NCBI RefSeq assembly: GCF_004745825.1
Contig: NZ_SRLA01000004.1
Location: 124,001 to 188,000, forward strand
Origin: Hymenobacter fodinae
GTDB lineage: Bacteria; Bacteroidota; Bacteroidia; Cytophagales; Hymenobacteraceae
DNA length: 64,000 nucleotides
Direction: 5' to 3'
Part shown: positions 34,175 through 42,160 of the stretch, one piece after another
Numbering within the stretch: the first letter of the stretch is position 1
Layout of the letters: the number at the start of each line of letters is the position of its first letter
Made by a program: the position numbers and the translations under genes
Notes under the pieces: generated by a model
Seen by the model: the letters and a program-made list of their open reading frames with translations, nothing else
Told to the model about the DNA's origin: nothing
Databases searched by the model: none

Positions 34175-34182
34175 CAAAGGTA
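34175..34182 (-). promoter_or_regulatory. TAnnTTTG -7 element of the fkbM-type gene
   Basis: TACCTTTG on the reverse strand with 7 bases to the first ATG, the same spacing as for murF-alr. Confidence 0.6.
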
Positions 34183-34245
34183 GCACGCCGGGCCGCGTTC
34201 GTGCGTACTAGGCTCTGGTCAGCCGTTGAGGTGGTGCCCGCCCGC

Positions 34246-34701
34246 TTATTTGCGCGTTTTACTCCAGGCCCGCGAAAAGCCCGCCGTGGCCAGGCCACCT
34301 AGCAAGTACCAAGCTACCGTCATGGCCTTGGTTTGGGGTGTGCGGTTACTGGGCGCTTCGCCCAAGCCCATGGGCCCCGGCAATACCACGCCGCCTACCC
34401 CGGCAGCCAAGCCGAGCGCTGCTCCCCGCACCCACACCCCACGGCCCGTACCTACCAAGCTATAGTACAGGCCATTGCTAACCAGATCGCCGAGCATGGT
34501 TAAACCATAGGCCGTGTCCTCGTTGGGTTGGGGGGCTCCAGCTTTTCGAAGCAGCTTGCGTAGGCCACGCTCCCCAAGCACATCCATGCGCGGCGCATCA
34601 GCGGGCCGCAGATGCCGTACGGTTTCGTGGAGGATATTGAGTGCTACAGCCCCGGCTAGGCCACTGCCTAATGCCTGCAAAACAGAAGATGATTTTTTCA
34701 T
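34246..34701 (-). CDS. small membrane protein of unknown function
   Basis: A 151-residue protein I cannot assign. It has hydrophobic segments at about residues 10-26, 68-82, 88-106 and 128-142, and a polar loop 'RMDVLGERGLRKLLRKAG' between the first two. Several glycine-rich helices ('GAALGLAAGVGGVVLPGPMG') suggest a compact helical membrane bundle. It is alone between the fkbM-type gene and tRNA-Thr, divergent from the tRNA. Confidence 0.7.
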   Translation of the reverse strand: MKKSSSVLQALGSGLAGAVALNILHETVRHLRPADAPRMDVLGERGLRKLLRKAGAPQPNEDTAYGLTMLGDLVSNGLYYSLVGTGRGVWVRGAALGLAAGVGGVVLPGPMGLGEAPSNRTPQTKAMTVAWYLLGGLATAGFSRAWSKTRK

Positions 34702-34797
34702 AAGTATTGTCGGAATATAGATCAGGCCATGCCCACTTCGGTATACGGAGTGTCGTCAGGGGCTTGGCAGGATCTTGCAAAAAAGTGTTGTTTGTGC

Positions 34798-34829
34798 TTG
34801 CGTATTGTTTCTTGGGCTGCCTATCTTTG
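34798..34829 (+). promoter_or_regulatory. promoter of tRNA-Thr
   Basis: TTGC at 34798-34801 and TATCTTTG at 34822-34829 with 20 bases between. The tRNA begins 32 bases downstream. Confidence 0.65.
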
Positions 34830-34861
34830 CTGCCCCCGACGGATACGCCGCCGCGGAATAT

Positions 34862-34937
34862 GCCTCTTTAGCTCAGTTGGTAGAGCAGCTCATTCGTAAT
34901 GAGCAGGTCGTTGGTTCGAGTCCAATAAGGGGCTCCA
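34862..34937 (+). tRNA. tRNA-Thr (anticodon CGT)
   Basis: The 76-base cloverleaf has acceptor arms GCCTCTT and AAGGGGC, the D-loop segment AGCTCAGTTGGTAGAGC, an anticodon stem around TTCGTAA with CGT at 34895-34897, and the T-loop GGTTCGAGTCC. The CCA end is encoded. It reads ACG threonine codons. A strong terminator follows and no other tRNA is adjacent. Confidence 0.96.
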
Positions 34938-34941
34938 ATAG

Positions 34942-34979
34942 AAAAGGCCCCGTGTATACATTATACACGGGGCCTTTTT
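34942..34979 (+). terminator. terminator after tRNA-Thr
   Basis: Arms GGCCCCGTGTATA and TATACACGGGGCC, extended by A/T pairs, with a 3-base loop (34959-34961) and TTTTT. Confidence 0.88.
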
Positions 34980-35000
34980 CTGTTCTAATATTACTGGCCT

Positions 35001-35732
35001 TTACAGGTCGCTGGCGTAGTCGTCGTCGTAGCTGCGGGTAGCGCCGCGGTACACTGAGTCGCTGCTGCTATTCCACTTTGAGTCGCCACTGTTGCTCTTC
35101 CATTTTGAGCTGGAGCCGCTCTCCGAAGAGCCACGGTATGAGCGGTAAGTTTCGCCTTTTGAAGCGCTGCTCTTCGAGCGTAATGCCAGCCAGCTTAGTC
35201 CGCTCACCAGCAAGGCGCCACCTACTACTTTTTGGGTAGGCGTGAGCTTGTTTACCTGGTCAACTGCTTTGCTGCTCAGGTCTTTAATTTGCTGGGGCAG
35301 CTGGTTTACATCAATATTTTTGAGCCACTGCTGCTGGTCTAGCCATGATTTCTGCTGGCCACCTTGGCCTTGCTGCTCACGCTGGCTTTGCTCTCCTTGC
35401 TGGCTGCTGCCTTGCGCAGATGAGGCCGAGGCGCTGTTCTGGCTGCTATTGCTGCTGCCGCTGTTGCGCGACGATGAGTTCTTGTCCGATGAAGCGGATG
35501 CGCCGCTAGCAGATGCGTTCTGCGAGCTTTGGCTGGAGGCCGAAGCGCTGCCGCTTGCGCTTTTACCAGAGGCCTGCTGGCGATTGGTTTCCGAATCCAT
35601 AGCCGAAGCAGAGTTGCCTGGCGCAGGAGTACCAGCGGCACCGGCCGACATAGGAGCACCGGAAATATTTTTATTGGAGGAGTTCGAGTTCTGGTTGGAG
35701 CCGTTATTAGGCTGGTTCTGCTTGTTTTCCAT
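35001..35732 (-). CDS. serine/asparagine/glutamine-rich low-complexity protein with one membrane helix
   Basis: A 243-residue protein I do not recognise. Residues 1-130 are almost wholly Ser, Ala, Asn, Gln and Gly ('GSASASSQSSQNASASGASA'). Residues 130-165 are helical and amphipathic ('WLKNIDVNQLPQQIKDL'), followed by one hydrophobic stretch 'VVGGALLVSGLSWLAL' (about 170-186). The tail is again Ser/Lys-rich and ends acidic, 'YDDDYASDL'. There is no signal peptide. The frame is biased to AGC/GCT codons, but the conserved-looking amphipathic and membrane segments support a real protein. Confidence 0.75.
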   Translation of the reverse strand: MENKQNQPNNGSNQNSNSSNKNISGAPMSAGAAGTPAPGNSASAMDSETNRQQASGKSASGSASASSQSSQNASASGASASSDKNSSSRNSGSSNSSQNSASASSAQGSSQQGEQSQREQQGQGGQQKSWLDQQQWLKNIDVNQLPQQIKDLSSKAVDQVNKLTPTQKVVGGALLVSGLSWLALRSKSSASKGETYRSYRGSSESGSSSKWKSNSGDSKWNSSSDSVYRGATRSYDDDYASDL

Positions 35733-36057
35733 GGTAGGGAGGGATTTTCGTGATAGAGAAACACCAAAGGCTGAGCTGAATAGCTTACCTACCCCCTATT
35801 CGTGAAAAGGAGTTAAAAAGTTATATAAAGACCAAATAAATACACCAACAAGCTCCAGCGTACCCCCCTACGTCAACATCGCTTACTGGCCTATAACATC
35901 CAAAATATGCTTTCCTAGCTTATCGAGCAGCTCTATATAAGTAAATGTTGCCTAGCACAAGTGGCACTTACACATATATCTATTAAGCCAATTCCCCTTA
36001 TAGCTATAGGCTACTAGTTCTCTAAGTTTTCAGTGCACTGTAAAACAGACTGCTAGT
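35733..36057. other. 325-base intergenic region
   Basis: AT-rich, between two leftward genes. It must hold the promoter of the serine-rich gene. I see no gene, RNA family or strong hairpin. Confidence 0.55.
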
Positions 36058-36426
36058 TTAGGCTCTGTTTCCTTTCGGAGTAGGGTGACGCTGGTCGGAT
36101 GGAGGTAAAGGCATGCCTTGCGCGTAAAGCACGGCATCTCGCTCTCCGGCTTCGCGGGCAGCTACCTCAAATGGTATGTTGTAGTACCCATGCCGAATCC
36201 AGCCCAGCAGGTAGCGCCACAAAAAGCCAAAGCGCCCATACTGTTTAAACTGCCGGATGTGTTCCATCTCGTGCGCCACCCAGTGCGGATCGCGCAGAAA
36301 CTGCTCACGTGAGGCTCCACTCAGATGGATACTATTGCCGAGTACCATGGCCACACTCTTGGCTTTCAATTTAGTGCGGGCTACCCGGGCAAAAGGAGAA
36401 TTTTCGATGATGCGTGGCAGCTCCAT
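36058..36426 (-). CDS. HExxH metallopeptidase-like protein (DUF4157-like)
   Basis: A 122-residue protein with the zinc-metallopeptidase motif in 'WVAHEMEHIRQFKQYG' and a downstream segment 'GYYNIPFEVAAREAGERD' with possible third ligands. It resembles the short DUF4157-like proteins. There is no signal peptide. I chose the ATG at 36426; an in-frame GTG at 36459 would add 11 residues. Peptidase activity is unproven. Confidence 0.75.
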   Translation of the reverse strand: MELPRIIENSPFARVARTKLKAKSVAMVLGNSIHLSGASREQFLRDPHWVAHEMEHIRQFKQYGRFGFLWRYLLGWIRHGYYNIPFEVAAREAGERDAVLYAQGMPLPPSDQRHPTPKGNRA

Positions 36427-36743
36427 ATGGTTCAGCAAAACAGGGCGGAGTATACGCACCTTTTAACCAAGCAGTTGAGTTTTGATGCTTGATTTTTTCA
36501 CGATATAGTTGGCCTTTAAGAAGAACTTTTACCTATTTGGGGTACTAAAGTTGGTCTTCCCCAATTTTTGGGCCTAGCTTTAAGAATCGGTACAACAAAC
36601 TGTTCAGCTTGTTATGCCGCTGTAAGTTGCTCTTTCTACCTCTCACTTTTTCGTTTTCCAGGTTTCTCGCCTATCGAAAAAAGCTCAACGCGTCAGGTTA
36701 GCCGGTTGCCCCGGTTACCTATTTTGCCACCTCCCGACGGACA

Positions 36744-37355
36744 ATGAAAAACAGCATCCTGTATTGCCTCGCCGCGGCCTCGATGGTCCTCTCCTTTTTC
36801 TTCGAAAGAACTCCCGCAACACTTCAGCCTTCATCAGCTGTTTCAGCTACCCAGGAAGCATCCTTCCTCAGCGGTCTGCTCGACACCGATGATCCGCACT
36901 CCAACTTGCTGCGTACTTCTTCTGATTCAACGGAATATAGCAAATATGCGCAGCGCCTGGGTATTGAGCCCAGCTTTGATGAGAATAAAGACTTGCTGGC
37001 CACTGTGGTATCCTGGTTGGGTACTCCTTACCGCTACGGCAGCAACAGCAAAAGCGGCACCGACTGCTCGGGCTTCGTGACCCGCGTATTTAAAGAGGTA
37101 TATGGCATTACCCTGCAGCGCAGTTCCCGCTCCATGTTTGAGAAGGTGAAGCACGTGCAAAAAGACGAAATGCAGACCGGCGACTTGGTATTCTTCCGTC
37201 GCGGACCCGGCCAACCCATTTACCATGTGGGCATCTACCTGAAAGATGGCAAGTTTGCCCACTCAGCTACCAACGGTGGCGTGATGGTGAGCTCCTTGCA
37301 CCAGGCCTACTACAGCCGTAATTTCTACGCCGCTGGCCGCGTAGAAAACGACTAG
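36744..37355 (+). CDS. NlpC/P60 (C40) family cell-wall hydrolase
   Basis: A 203-residue exported protein. Residues 1-20 are a signal peptide-like stretch. The NlpC/P60 domain fills about 90-200, with the catalytic Cys in 'GTDCSGFVTRVF', His in 'YHVGIYLKDG' and the third residue region 'KFAHSATNGGV'. Such enzymes cut the D-gamma-Glu-mDAP bond in wall peptides. The upstream 284 bases contain a small hairpin (TTGGGG/CCCCAA) but no recognised riboswitch. A clear terminator follows. Confidence 0.93.
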   Translation: MKNSILYCLAAASMVLSFFFERTPATLQPSSAVSATQEASFLSGLLDTDDPHSNLLRTSSDSTEYSKYAQRLGIEPSFDENKDLLATVVSWLGTPYRYGSNSKSGTDCSGFVTRVFKEVYGITLQRSSRSMFEKVKHVQKDEMQTGDLVFFRRGPGQPIYHVGIYLKDGKFAHSATNGGVMVSSLHQAYYSRNFYAAGRVEND

Positions 37356-37384
37356 GCTACATAGCCCTTCATACTAGCACTCAG

Positions 37385-37416
37385 AAGCCTCATTCTCCAG
37401 AATGAGGCTTTTTTTG
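37385..37416 (+). terminator. terminator after the NlpC/P60 gene
   Basis: Arms 37385-37396 and 37399-37410 form a 12-bp stem followed by a run of T. Confidence 0.85.
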
Positions 37417-37527
37417 TTGATTTGTGGCCTACGAAACCCGAAAACTATTTCGGCCTGAAACAGTATAGCAAAGCGCTGGTCATCTGCTGATGACCTTCCT
37501 ATTTACTCCTTCCTACCGCTTACTCAT

Positions 37528-38187
37528 ATGGCTAACGAAACCCCCAAAGGCGAAAGCATTGCTTCCTCGCCCCTCTTCAAAAAATTCGTCGGTAAAGCCG
37601 AAGAATACATCAAGAAGCCCACGCGCATGAAGCAATTGCTGAATGACGCGTATCAGAAAGCAAGCGAAAAGAATGATGTTGGTTCCCTGGCTCATGAAGC
37701 CTGGGAAACGCTCCAGACGCTGTTCCGCCTCATTCGCACTTCTATCTCGGGTGAGTACACTGGCCTACCTACCAGCACGGTAATTGCGGCCGTGGCCGTG
37801 ACCATTTACTTCTTGAGCCCCATTGACGTTATTCCGGACTTTATTCCGGTGCTAGGCCTGCTAGATGACGTAGCACTGGTGGCTTGGTTTAGCACTACCA
37901 TCAAGGAAGAGCTAGACAAATTTGCGGAGTGGGAGAAAACTCGCCCCACGGTAGTAGAGGATGACGAGCCAGTAGCTGCGTCGGCCTCAACGGCTGCTAC
38001 CTCTCACATCACCCCCGTAGAAACTCCAGCCGCCGACCGCCCCACGGCAGTTGATACCGACAAACAAGCGGCCGAAGCTAAGCTGCACGCTGATACGGCG
38101 GCCAATACCACTGACAGCAGCCGCGAGCCTAACATGACCACTGAGTCACGCCCCAGCGGCGGTAATCCAGGTGGCAACGTTCGCTAG
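37528..38187 (+). CDS. YkvA family (DUF1232) membrane protein
   Basis: A 219-residue protein. The DUF1232 core, 'IYFLSPIDVIPDFIPVLGLL' followed by DDVALVAWF, lies at about residues 91-120 and includes one hydrophobic helix. The N-terminal 75 residues are basic and helical; the last 75 are Ala/Thr/acidic and look disordered. YkvA-like proteins have no firm function. The TAG stop continues as TAGGCC and a 22-bp terminator follows. Confidence 0.88.
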   Translation: MANETPKGESIASSPLFKKFVGKAEEYIKKPTRMKQLLNDAYQKASEKNDVGSLAHEAWETLQTLFRLIRTSISGEYTGLPTSTVIAAVAVTIYFLSPIDVIPDFIPVLGLLDDVALVAWFSTTIKEELDKFAEWEKTRPTVVEDDEPVAASASTAATSHITPVETPAADRPTAVDTDKQAAEAKLHADTAANTTDSSREPNMTTESRPSGGNPGGNVR

Positions 38188-38197
38188 GCCTATTTAG

Positions 38198-38245
38198 CCC
38201 CCATAAAAAAGCCCGGAACGCACGTTCCGGGCTTTTTTATGGGGG
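38198..38245. terminator. bidirectional terminator, 22-bp stem
   Basis: Arms 38198-38219 and 38224-38245 are perfectly complementary, with six A and six T inside the arms, and lie between the convergent YkvA-like and ACP-like genes. Confidence 0.85.
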
Positions 38246-38270
38246 TATTACATCGTCGTGAGCTGTGGCC

Positions 38271-38531
38271 CTAGGCCGCCTTGGCGTGCGAGGCTACATA
38301 GTTTACAAAGTCGCCCACGGTAGCGAGAGGAACCTCATCGGGGATGACAATGTGAAAATTACGCTCCAGCTCCAAAATAATATCTACCACATCAACCGTG
38401 TCAAAGCCCAGCTCGTTGCTAAGGCTGCTCCCAATACGCAGGCGTCGGGCTTTGATAGCCTTACGCTTGCTGATAATCCGCAGTACTTGCTGCTCAATGG
38501 TTTTGGATGGGGAAGTCGTCGAAATGTTCAT
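38271..38531 (-). CDS. acyl-carrier-protein-like, Thr in place of the phosphopantetheine Ser
   Basis: An 86-residue ACP-fold protein. The helix II region reads 'LGFDTVDVVDIILELERNF', which aligns with the ACP signature DSL at DTV; the codon at the attachment position is ACG (Thr), so a 4'-phosphopantetheine arm cannot attach in the usual way. The rest of the fold, including 'HIVIPDEVPLATVGDFVNYV', is normal. The ATG at 38531 begins the conserved first helix; an upstream in-frame start adds an unrelated tail. It is 125 bases downstream of the RND gene. Confidence 0.82.
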   Translation of the reverse strand: MNISTTSPSKTIEQQVLRIISKRKAIKARRLRIGSSLSNELGFDTVDVVDIILELERNFHIVIPDEVPLATVGDFVNYVASHAKAA

Positions 38532-38656
38532 AGGGGAAACGACAAAGAACGGGGTACTAAACAGGTAGTGGCGGTGGTTCTGGCACTCCCCCGCCCTTCG
38601 GGCGAAGGAGTACCAAAGCCTGCTAATGGGTTGCAAGCTCCACCTGAAAAATTCAC

Positions 38657-41600
38657 TTAGTATTCGGCCAGAACTGGCGGACGTGCAGCTTCAACTTCGG
38701 TTTCTGTAGGAGCCTCATCTTTCTTCAAGCGCAGCTTCAGACTCTCGCTCAGCAGGTACATCACCGGCACTACCAACAGGGTAATGGCTGTCGCAAACAC
38801 TAGGCCGAAGATGATGGTCCAGGCTAGCGGGCCCCAGAACACTACCGATTCACCACCGATGAAGAAGTGTGGGTTACCAGAAGCAAACAGCTCGTAGAAG
38901 TCCACGTTCAGGCCAATAGCCAGCGGAATCAGACCCAGCGTGGCGGCCGTAGCCGTCAGGATTACGGGGTTGAGGCGGGTACGGCCAGCCAGCACAATGG
39001 CTTCACGCAGTGGCATACCCTGGGCGCGCAGAATGTCGGTGAATTCCACTAGCAGAATACCGTTTTTCACCACAATGCCGGCCAGCGCAATAATACCCAC
39101 GCCCGTCATTACAATACTGATGTTCATGCCCGTAATGGCTAGGCCCCAGAACACCCCCGCAATAGAGAATAGAACCTCCGAGAGAATGATAACTGGCTTG
39201 CTGAACGAGTTGAACTGCGTAACCAGAATCAAGAAGATGAGTGCCAGAGCCCCTAGGCCTGCCATGGGCAGGAAGTCGGTGGTTTCTTTCTGATCTTCCT
39301 CGGCACCACCCATTTTGATGGTGTAACCCGCCGGCGTGGGGAACGACTTGAGCGCCGTCCGAATGTTGGCTACCACGTCGGGTCCGGTATAGCCGTTCAG
39401 CACGTTGGAGGAAATGGTGATAACGCGCTTGGTGTCTTTGCGCCGGATACCGCCGTAGGTGGAGCCGTAGCTCACCTGGGCAATAGATGAAATAGGCACC
39501 TGGCGCACGGCACCAGTAGCGTCGCGGAACGTGAGCGGGGAGTTGATGATGGCATCTACGTCGTTGCGGTAGGGCTTGGCGTAGCGCACCTGCACGGGGT
39601 ACTCATCATCAGGGGTCTTGAATTTGCTGGCCTCCGAGCCGTAGATAGCAGTACGCACCTCTAGGCCTATCTGACCAGTGCTGATGCCCTCACGGTTAGC
39701 CCGAGTCCGGTCGATGTTCACGGCAATTTCGGGGTTGCGGTCTTCCAAGTTAGAGCGCAGAGCTTCCACACCACCAATGTTGAGCGAATCAACGTAGCGA
39801 GTTACTTTCTTGCTCAGCTTAGCCAACGTGGGATAATCGTCACCAATCACCTCAATGGCAATGGGCTTCTGCTGGGGCGGACCGCTAGCTTCTTGGTCAA
39901 CCGAGATTTCGGCGCCAGGGATACCCTTCACCACTTCCCGGATTTTATCCATGTAGGTACCAGTGGCGGGGCCGGTCCGGTCGCTCAGCTCCTTGAAGGC
40001 TACGGCAACCTTACCCATGTTCGACATGGCCGTTCCGCTCGACGAAGAGGCGTCGCTGGGGTCGCCAGCGCCAATGGCCACGTTGGTAATCACCGATTCT
40101 ACGTCGGGGTTCTTACGCCCAATAACACCATAGATCCGGTTTTCCAGCACTTTCGTGATAGAGTCCGTAATTTCTACGCGGGTACCCACCGGCATTTTCA
40201 GGTAGGTGTAGATGAACTTGGGGTCGCCTTTAGGGAAGAAGTCCACCTTGGGCCCACGCATGCCAATGGCCACAAATGAGCCAATGAACAGCACAATAAC
40301 GCCTACCATTACCAAGGCTGGGTGGCTGATAGCCCACCGCACCAAGCTGGCATAACCGTTCTGGAACTTGGGCAGGGCGCGCGTCTGGAACCAGGCAATC
40401 ATCTTCACCAGCACGAACTTATCGAGCAGGATGAAGCCAGCCAAGGCCAAGCAGATATTGCCAACGAAGTGGCCTAGCAGGCCGCTGGTTTCACCGTCGG
40501 GGCCCACCTCGGGGGTAGCCCCCAGGGCCAGCACGTTGAACAGGATACCCAGCACCACCAGCACACCTATGGCAATCTTGAGACCCTTGCTTAGCTTGGG
40601 CTTGCTGTGCAGATCTTCTTCGAAGTGCTCTTCGCGCTCCATGAAGCTCACGGCAAACACCGGGTTCATAATAAAGGCCACCACCAGCGACGACATCAGG
40701 GTAATGATGAGCGTTACGGGCAGATAGTACATAAAGGAGCCCACAATGCCAGGCCAGAACATTAGCGGCACGAAGGGCGCCACAGTAGTCAGCGTACCAG
40801 CCAATACAGGCACGAATACCTCACCGGCGGCAAACTTGGCGGCCTTTTCGGTCGTCAGCTCGGGGTGCTCGTGCAGCAGACGGTGTGTGTTTTCGATTAC
40901 CACAATGGCGTCGTCCACCACAATACCCAGCGCCAGCAGGAAGGCGAAGAGCACAATCATGTTTAAGGAGAAGTCGAAGCCCGGGATAATCAGGAAGGCC
41001 AGGAACATCGAAATCGGCACGGACAGGCCTACGAACATAGCGTTGGTAGTGCCCATGAAGAACAACAGGATGGCCGTTACCAGCAGGAAGCCAATAACGA
41101 TGGTGTTGATCAGGTCGTGCAGGGTTACGCGGGTGTCGTTGGAACTATCACCGGTGATGGTAACTTTCAGCTCCTTGGGCAGCGTTTTCTCGGCATCACT
41201 CACCAACGCCTTGATTTTGTCGGAGGCGTCAATCAGGTTTTCGCCCTGGCGCTTTACCACGTTCAGGGTAATGGCAGGCTTGCCATCGAGGCGAGCGTAC
41301 GACTCCCGATCCTTGAAGCCATCTTGCACGGTAGCAATGTCGCCGAGGCGTACGGCGGCTCCGTTCAGGTTCTTTACCTGAATATCAGCAATGTCTTCGG
41401 CACGCACGTACTGACCAGCCACACGCACGGCTCGCTTCTGCGCCCCTACGTCAACAGAACCACCCGAAATGGTTACGTTTTCCCGAGCAATAGCATTGCT
41501 GATGTCGGAAAAGCTCAGGCGGGAGGCGCGCAGCTTGTTTAGGTCTACGTCCACGTTCACCTGCTGATCGAGGGCACCCACAATATCTACCCGAGTAATT

Positions 41601-42127
41601 TCGGGCAGGGCCTCAATCTTGTCCTGGAAGTCGTCGGCGTACTTCTTCAGCTGTACCGCCGGCAGGTTGCCGCTCAGGTTCACGAACATGATGGGCTGCT
41701 CTGAGATGTTGATTTCCTTCACCGTAGGCGGCGAGGGCAAATCATTGGGCAGCTCAGGTGCAGCCTTATCTACGGCATCCTTCACCAGTTGCTTGGCATA
41801 TTGCACGTCCACGCCCGAGTTAAACTCGATGTCAACAATACAGTAGTCCTGGTTGGAGGTGGAGTTGATTTTCTTTACCCCGTTTACACTCTTCAGCTCC
41901 TTTTCGAGCTGGCGCGTCACCAAGTTCTCGATGTCGGCGGGTGAGGTACCGGGGTAGATGGTAGCCACGATGATGCGCGGAATAACGATGTCGGGGAATT
42001 TCTCTTTGCCCAGCTTGATGTAGGCAAAAATCCCCGCCACGCACAGCAGCACCGTGATGATGTAAATGCTGGTTTTGTTGTTAATGGACCAACTGGTAGG
42101 CCCAAACTCTTTCTCTATATCCTGCAT
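38657..42127 (-). CDS. RND efflux transporter permease (HAE1/AcrB-like)
   Basis: A 1156-residue RND inner-membrane pump, about 100 residues longer than most AcrB proteins. The TM4 region 'LGIVVDDAIVVIENTHRLL' has the paired proton-relay Asp residues. Periplasmic porter segments include 'VNGVKKINSTSNQDYCIVDI' and 'EALRSNLEDRNPEIAVNIDR'. After 'FIMNPVFAVSFMEREEHFEE' there is an inserted region of about 100 residues with two more hydrophobic segments ('LKIAIGVLVVLGILFNVLAL', 'NICLALAGFILLDKFVLV') before the second half. The ATG at 42127 starts the conserved 'MQDIEKEFGPTSWSINN'. It follows the adaptor gene by 33 bases. Confidence 0.94.
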   Translation of the reverse strand: MQDIEKEFGPTSWSINNKTSIYIITVLLCVAGIFAYIKLGKEKFPDIVIPRIIVATIYPGTSPADIENLVTRQLEKELKSVNGVKKINSTSNQDYCIVDIEFNSGVDVQYAKQLVKDAVDKAAPELPNDLPSPPTVKEINISEQPIMFVNLSGNLPAVQLKKYADDFQDKIEALPEITRVDIVGALDQQVNVDVDLNKLRASRLSFSDISNAIARENVTISGGSVDVGAQKRAVRVAGQYVRAEDIADIQVKNLNGAAVRLGDIATVQDGFKDRESYARLDGKPAITLNVVKRQGENLIDASDKIKALVSDAEKTLPKELKVTITGDSSNDTRVTLHDLINTIVIGFLLVTAILLFFMGTTNAMFVGLSVPISMFLAFLIIPGFDFSLNMIVLFAFLLALGIVVDDAIVVIENTHRLLHEHPELTTEKAAKFAAGEVFVPVLAGTLTTVAPFVPLMFWPGIVGSFMYYLPVTLIITLMSSLVVAFIMNPVFAVSFMEREEHFEEDLHSKPKLSKGLKIAIGVLVVLGILFNVLALGATPEVGPDGETSGLLGHFVGNICLALAGFILLDKFVLVKMIAWFQTRALPKFQNGYASLVRWAISHPALVMVGVIVLFIGSFVAIGMRGPKVDFFPKGDPKFIYTYLKMPVGTRVEITDSITKVLENRIYGVIGRKNPDVESVITNVAIGAGDPSDASSSSGTAMSNMGKVAVAFKELSDRTGPATGTYMDKIREVVKGIPGAEISVDQEASGPPQQKPIAIEVIGDDYPTLAKLSKKVTRYVDSLNIGGVEALRSNLEDRNPEIAVNIDRTRANREGISTGQIGLEVRTAIYGSEASKFKTPDDEYPVQVRYAKPYRNDVDAIINSPLTFRDATGAVRQVPISSIAQVSYGSTYGGIRRKDTKRVITISSNVLNGYTGPDVVANIRTALKSFPTPAGYTIKMGGAEEDQKETTDFLPMAGLGALALIFLILVTQFNSFSKPVIILSEVLFSIAGVFWGLAITGMNISIVMTGVGIIALAGIVVKNGILLVEFTDILRAQGMPLREAIVLAGRTRLNPVILTATAATLGLIPLAIGLNVDFYELFASGNPHFFIGGESVVFWGPLAWTIIFGLVFATAITLLVVPVMYLLSESLKLRLKKDEAPTETEVEAARPPVLAEY

Positions 42128-42160
42128 GGCTTTGGGAGTTGACGTTGGGGGCAACGCTGA

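Noticed and set aside
35242..35805. A 187-codon frame antisense to the serine-rich gene
   Set aside because: Its Leu/Ala/Cys-rich repeats are what the complement of AGC/GCT codons gives. The opposite frame has a plausible membrane helix and start.
36481..36743. A possible cyclic-di-AMP riboswitch upstream of the NlpC/P60 gene
   Set aside because: Such switches precede cell-wall hydrolases in Firmicutes, but I could not find the conserved core; only a weak 6-bp hairpin is present.
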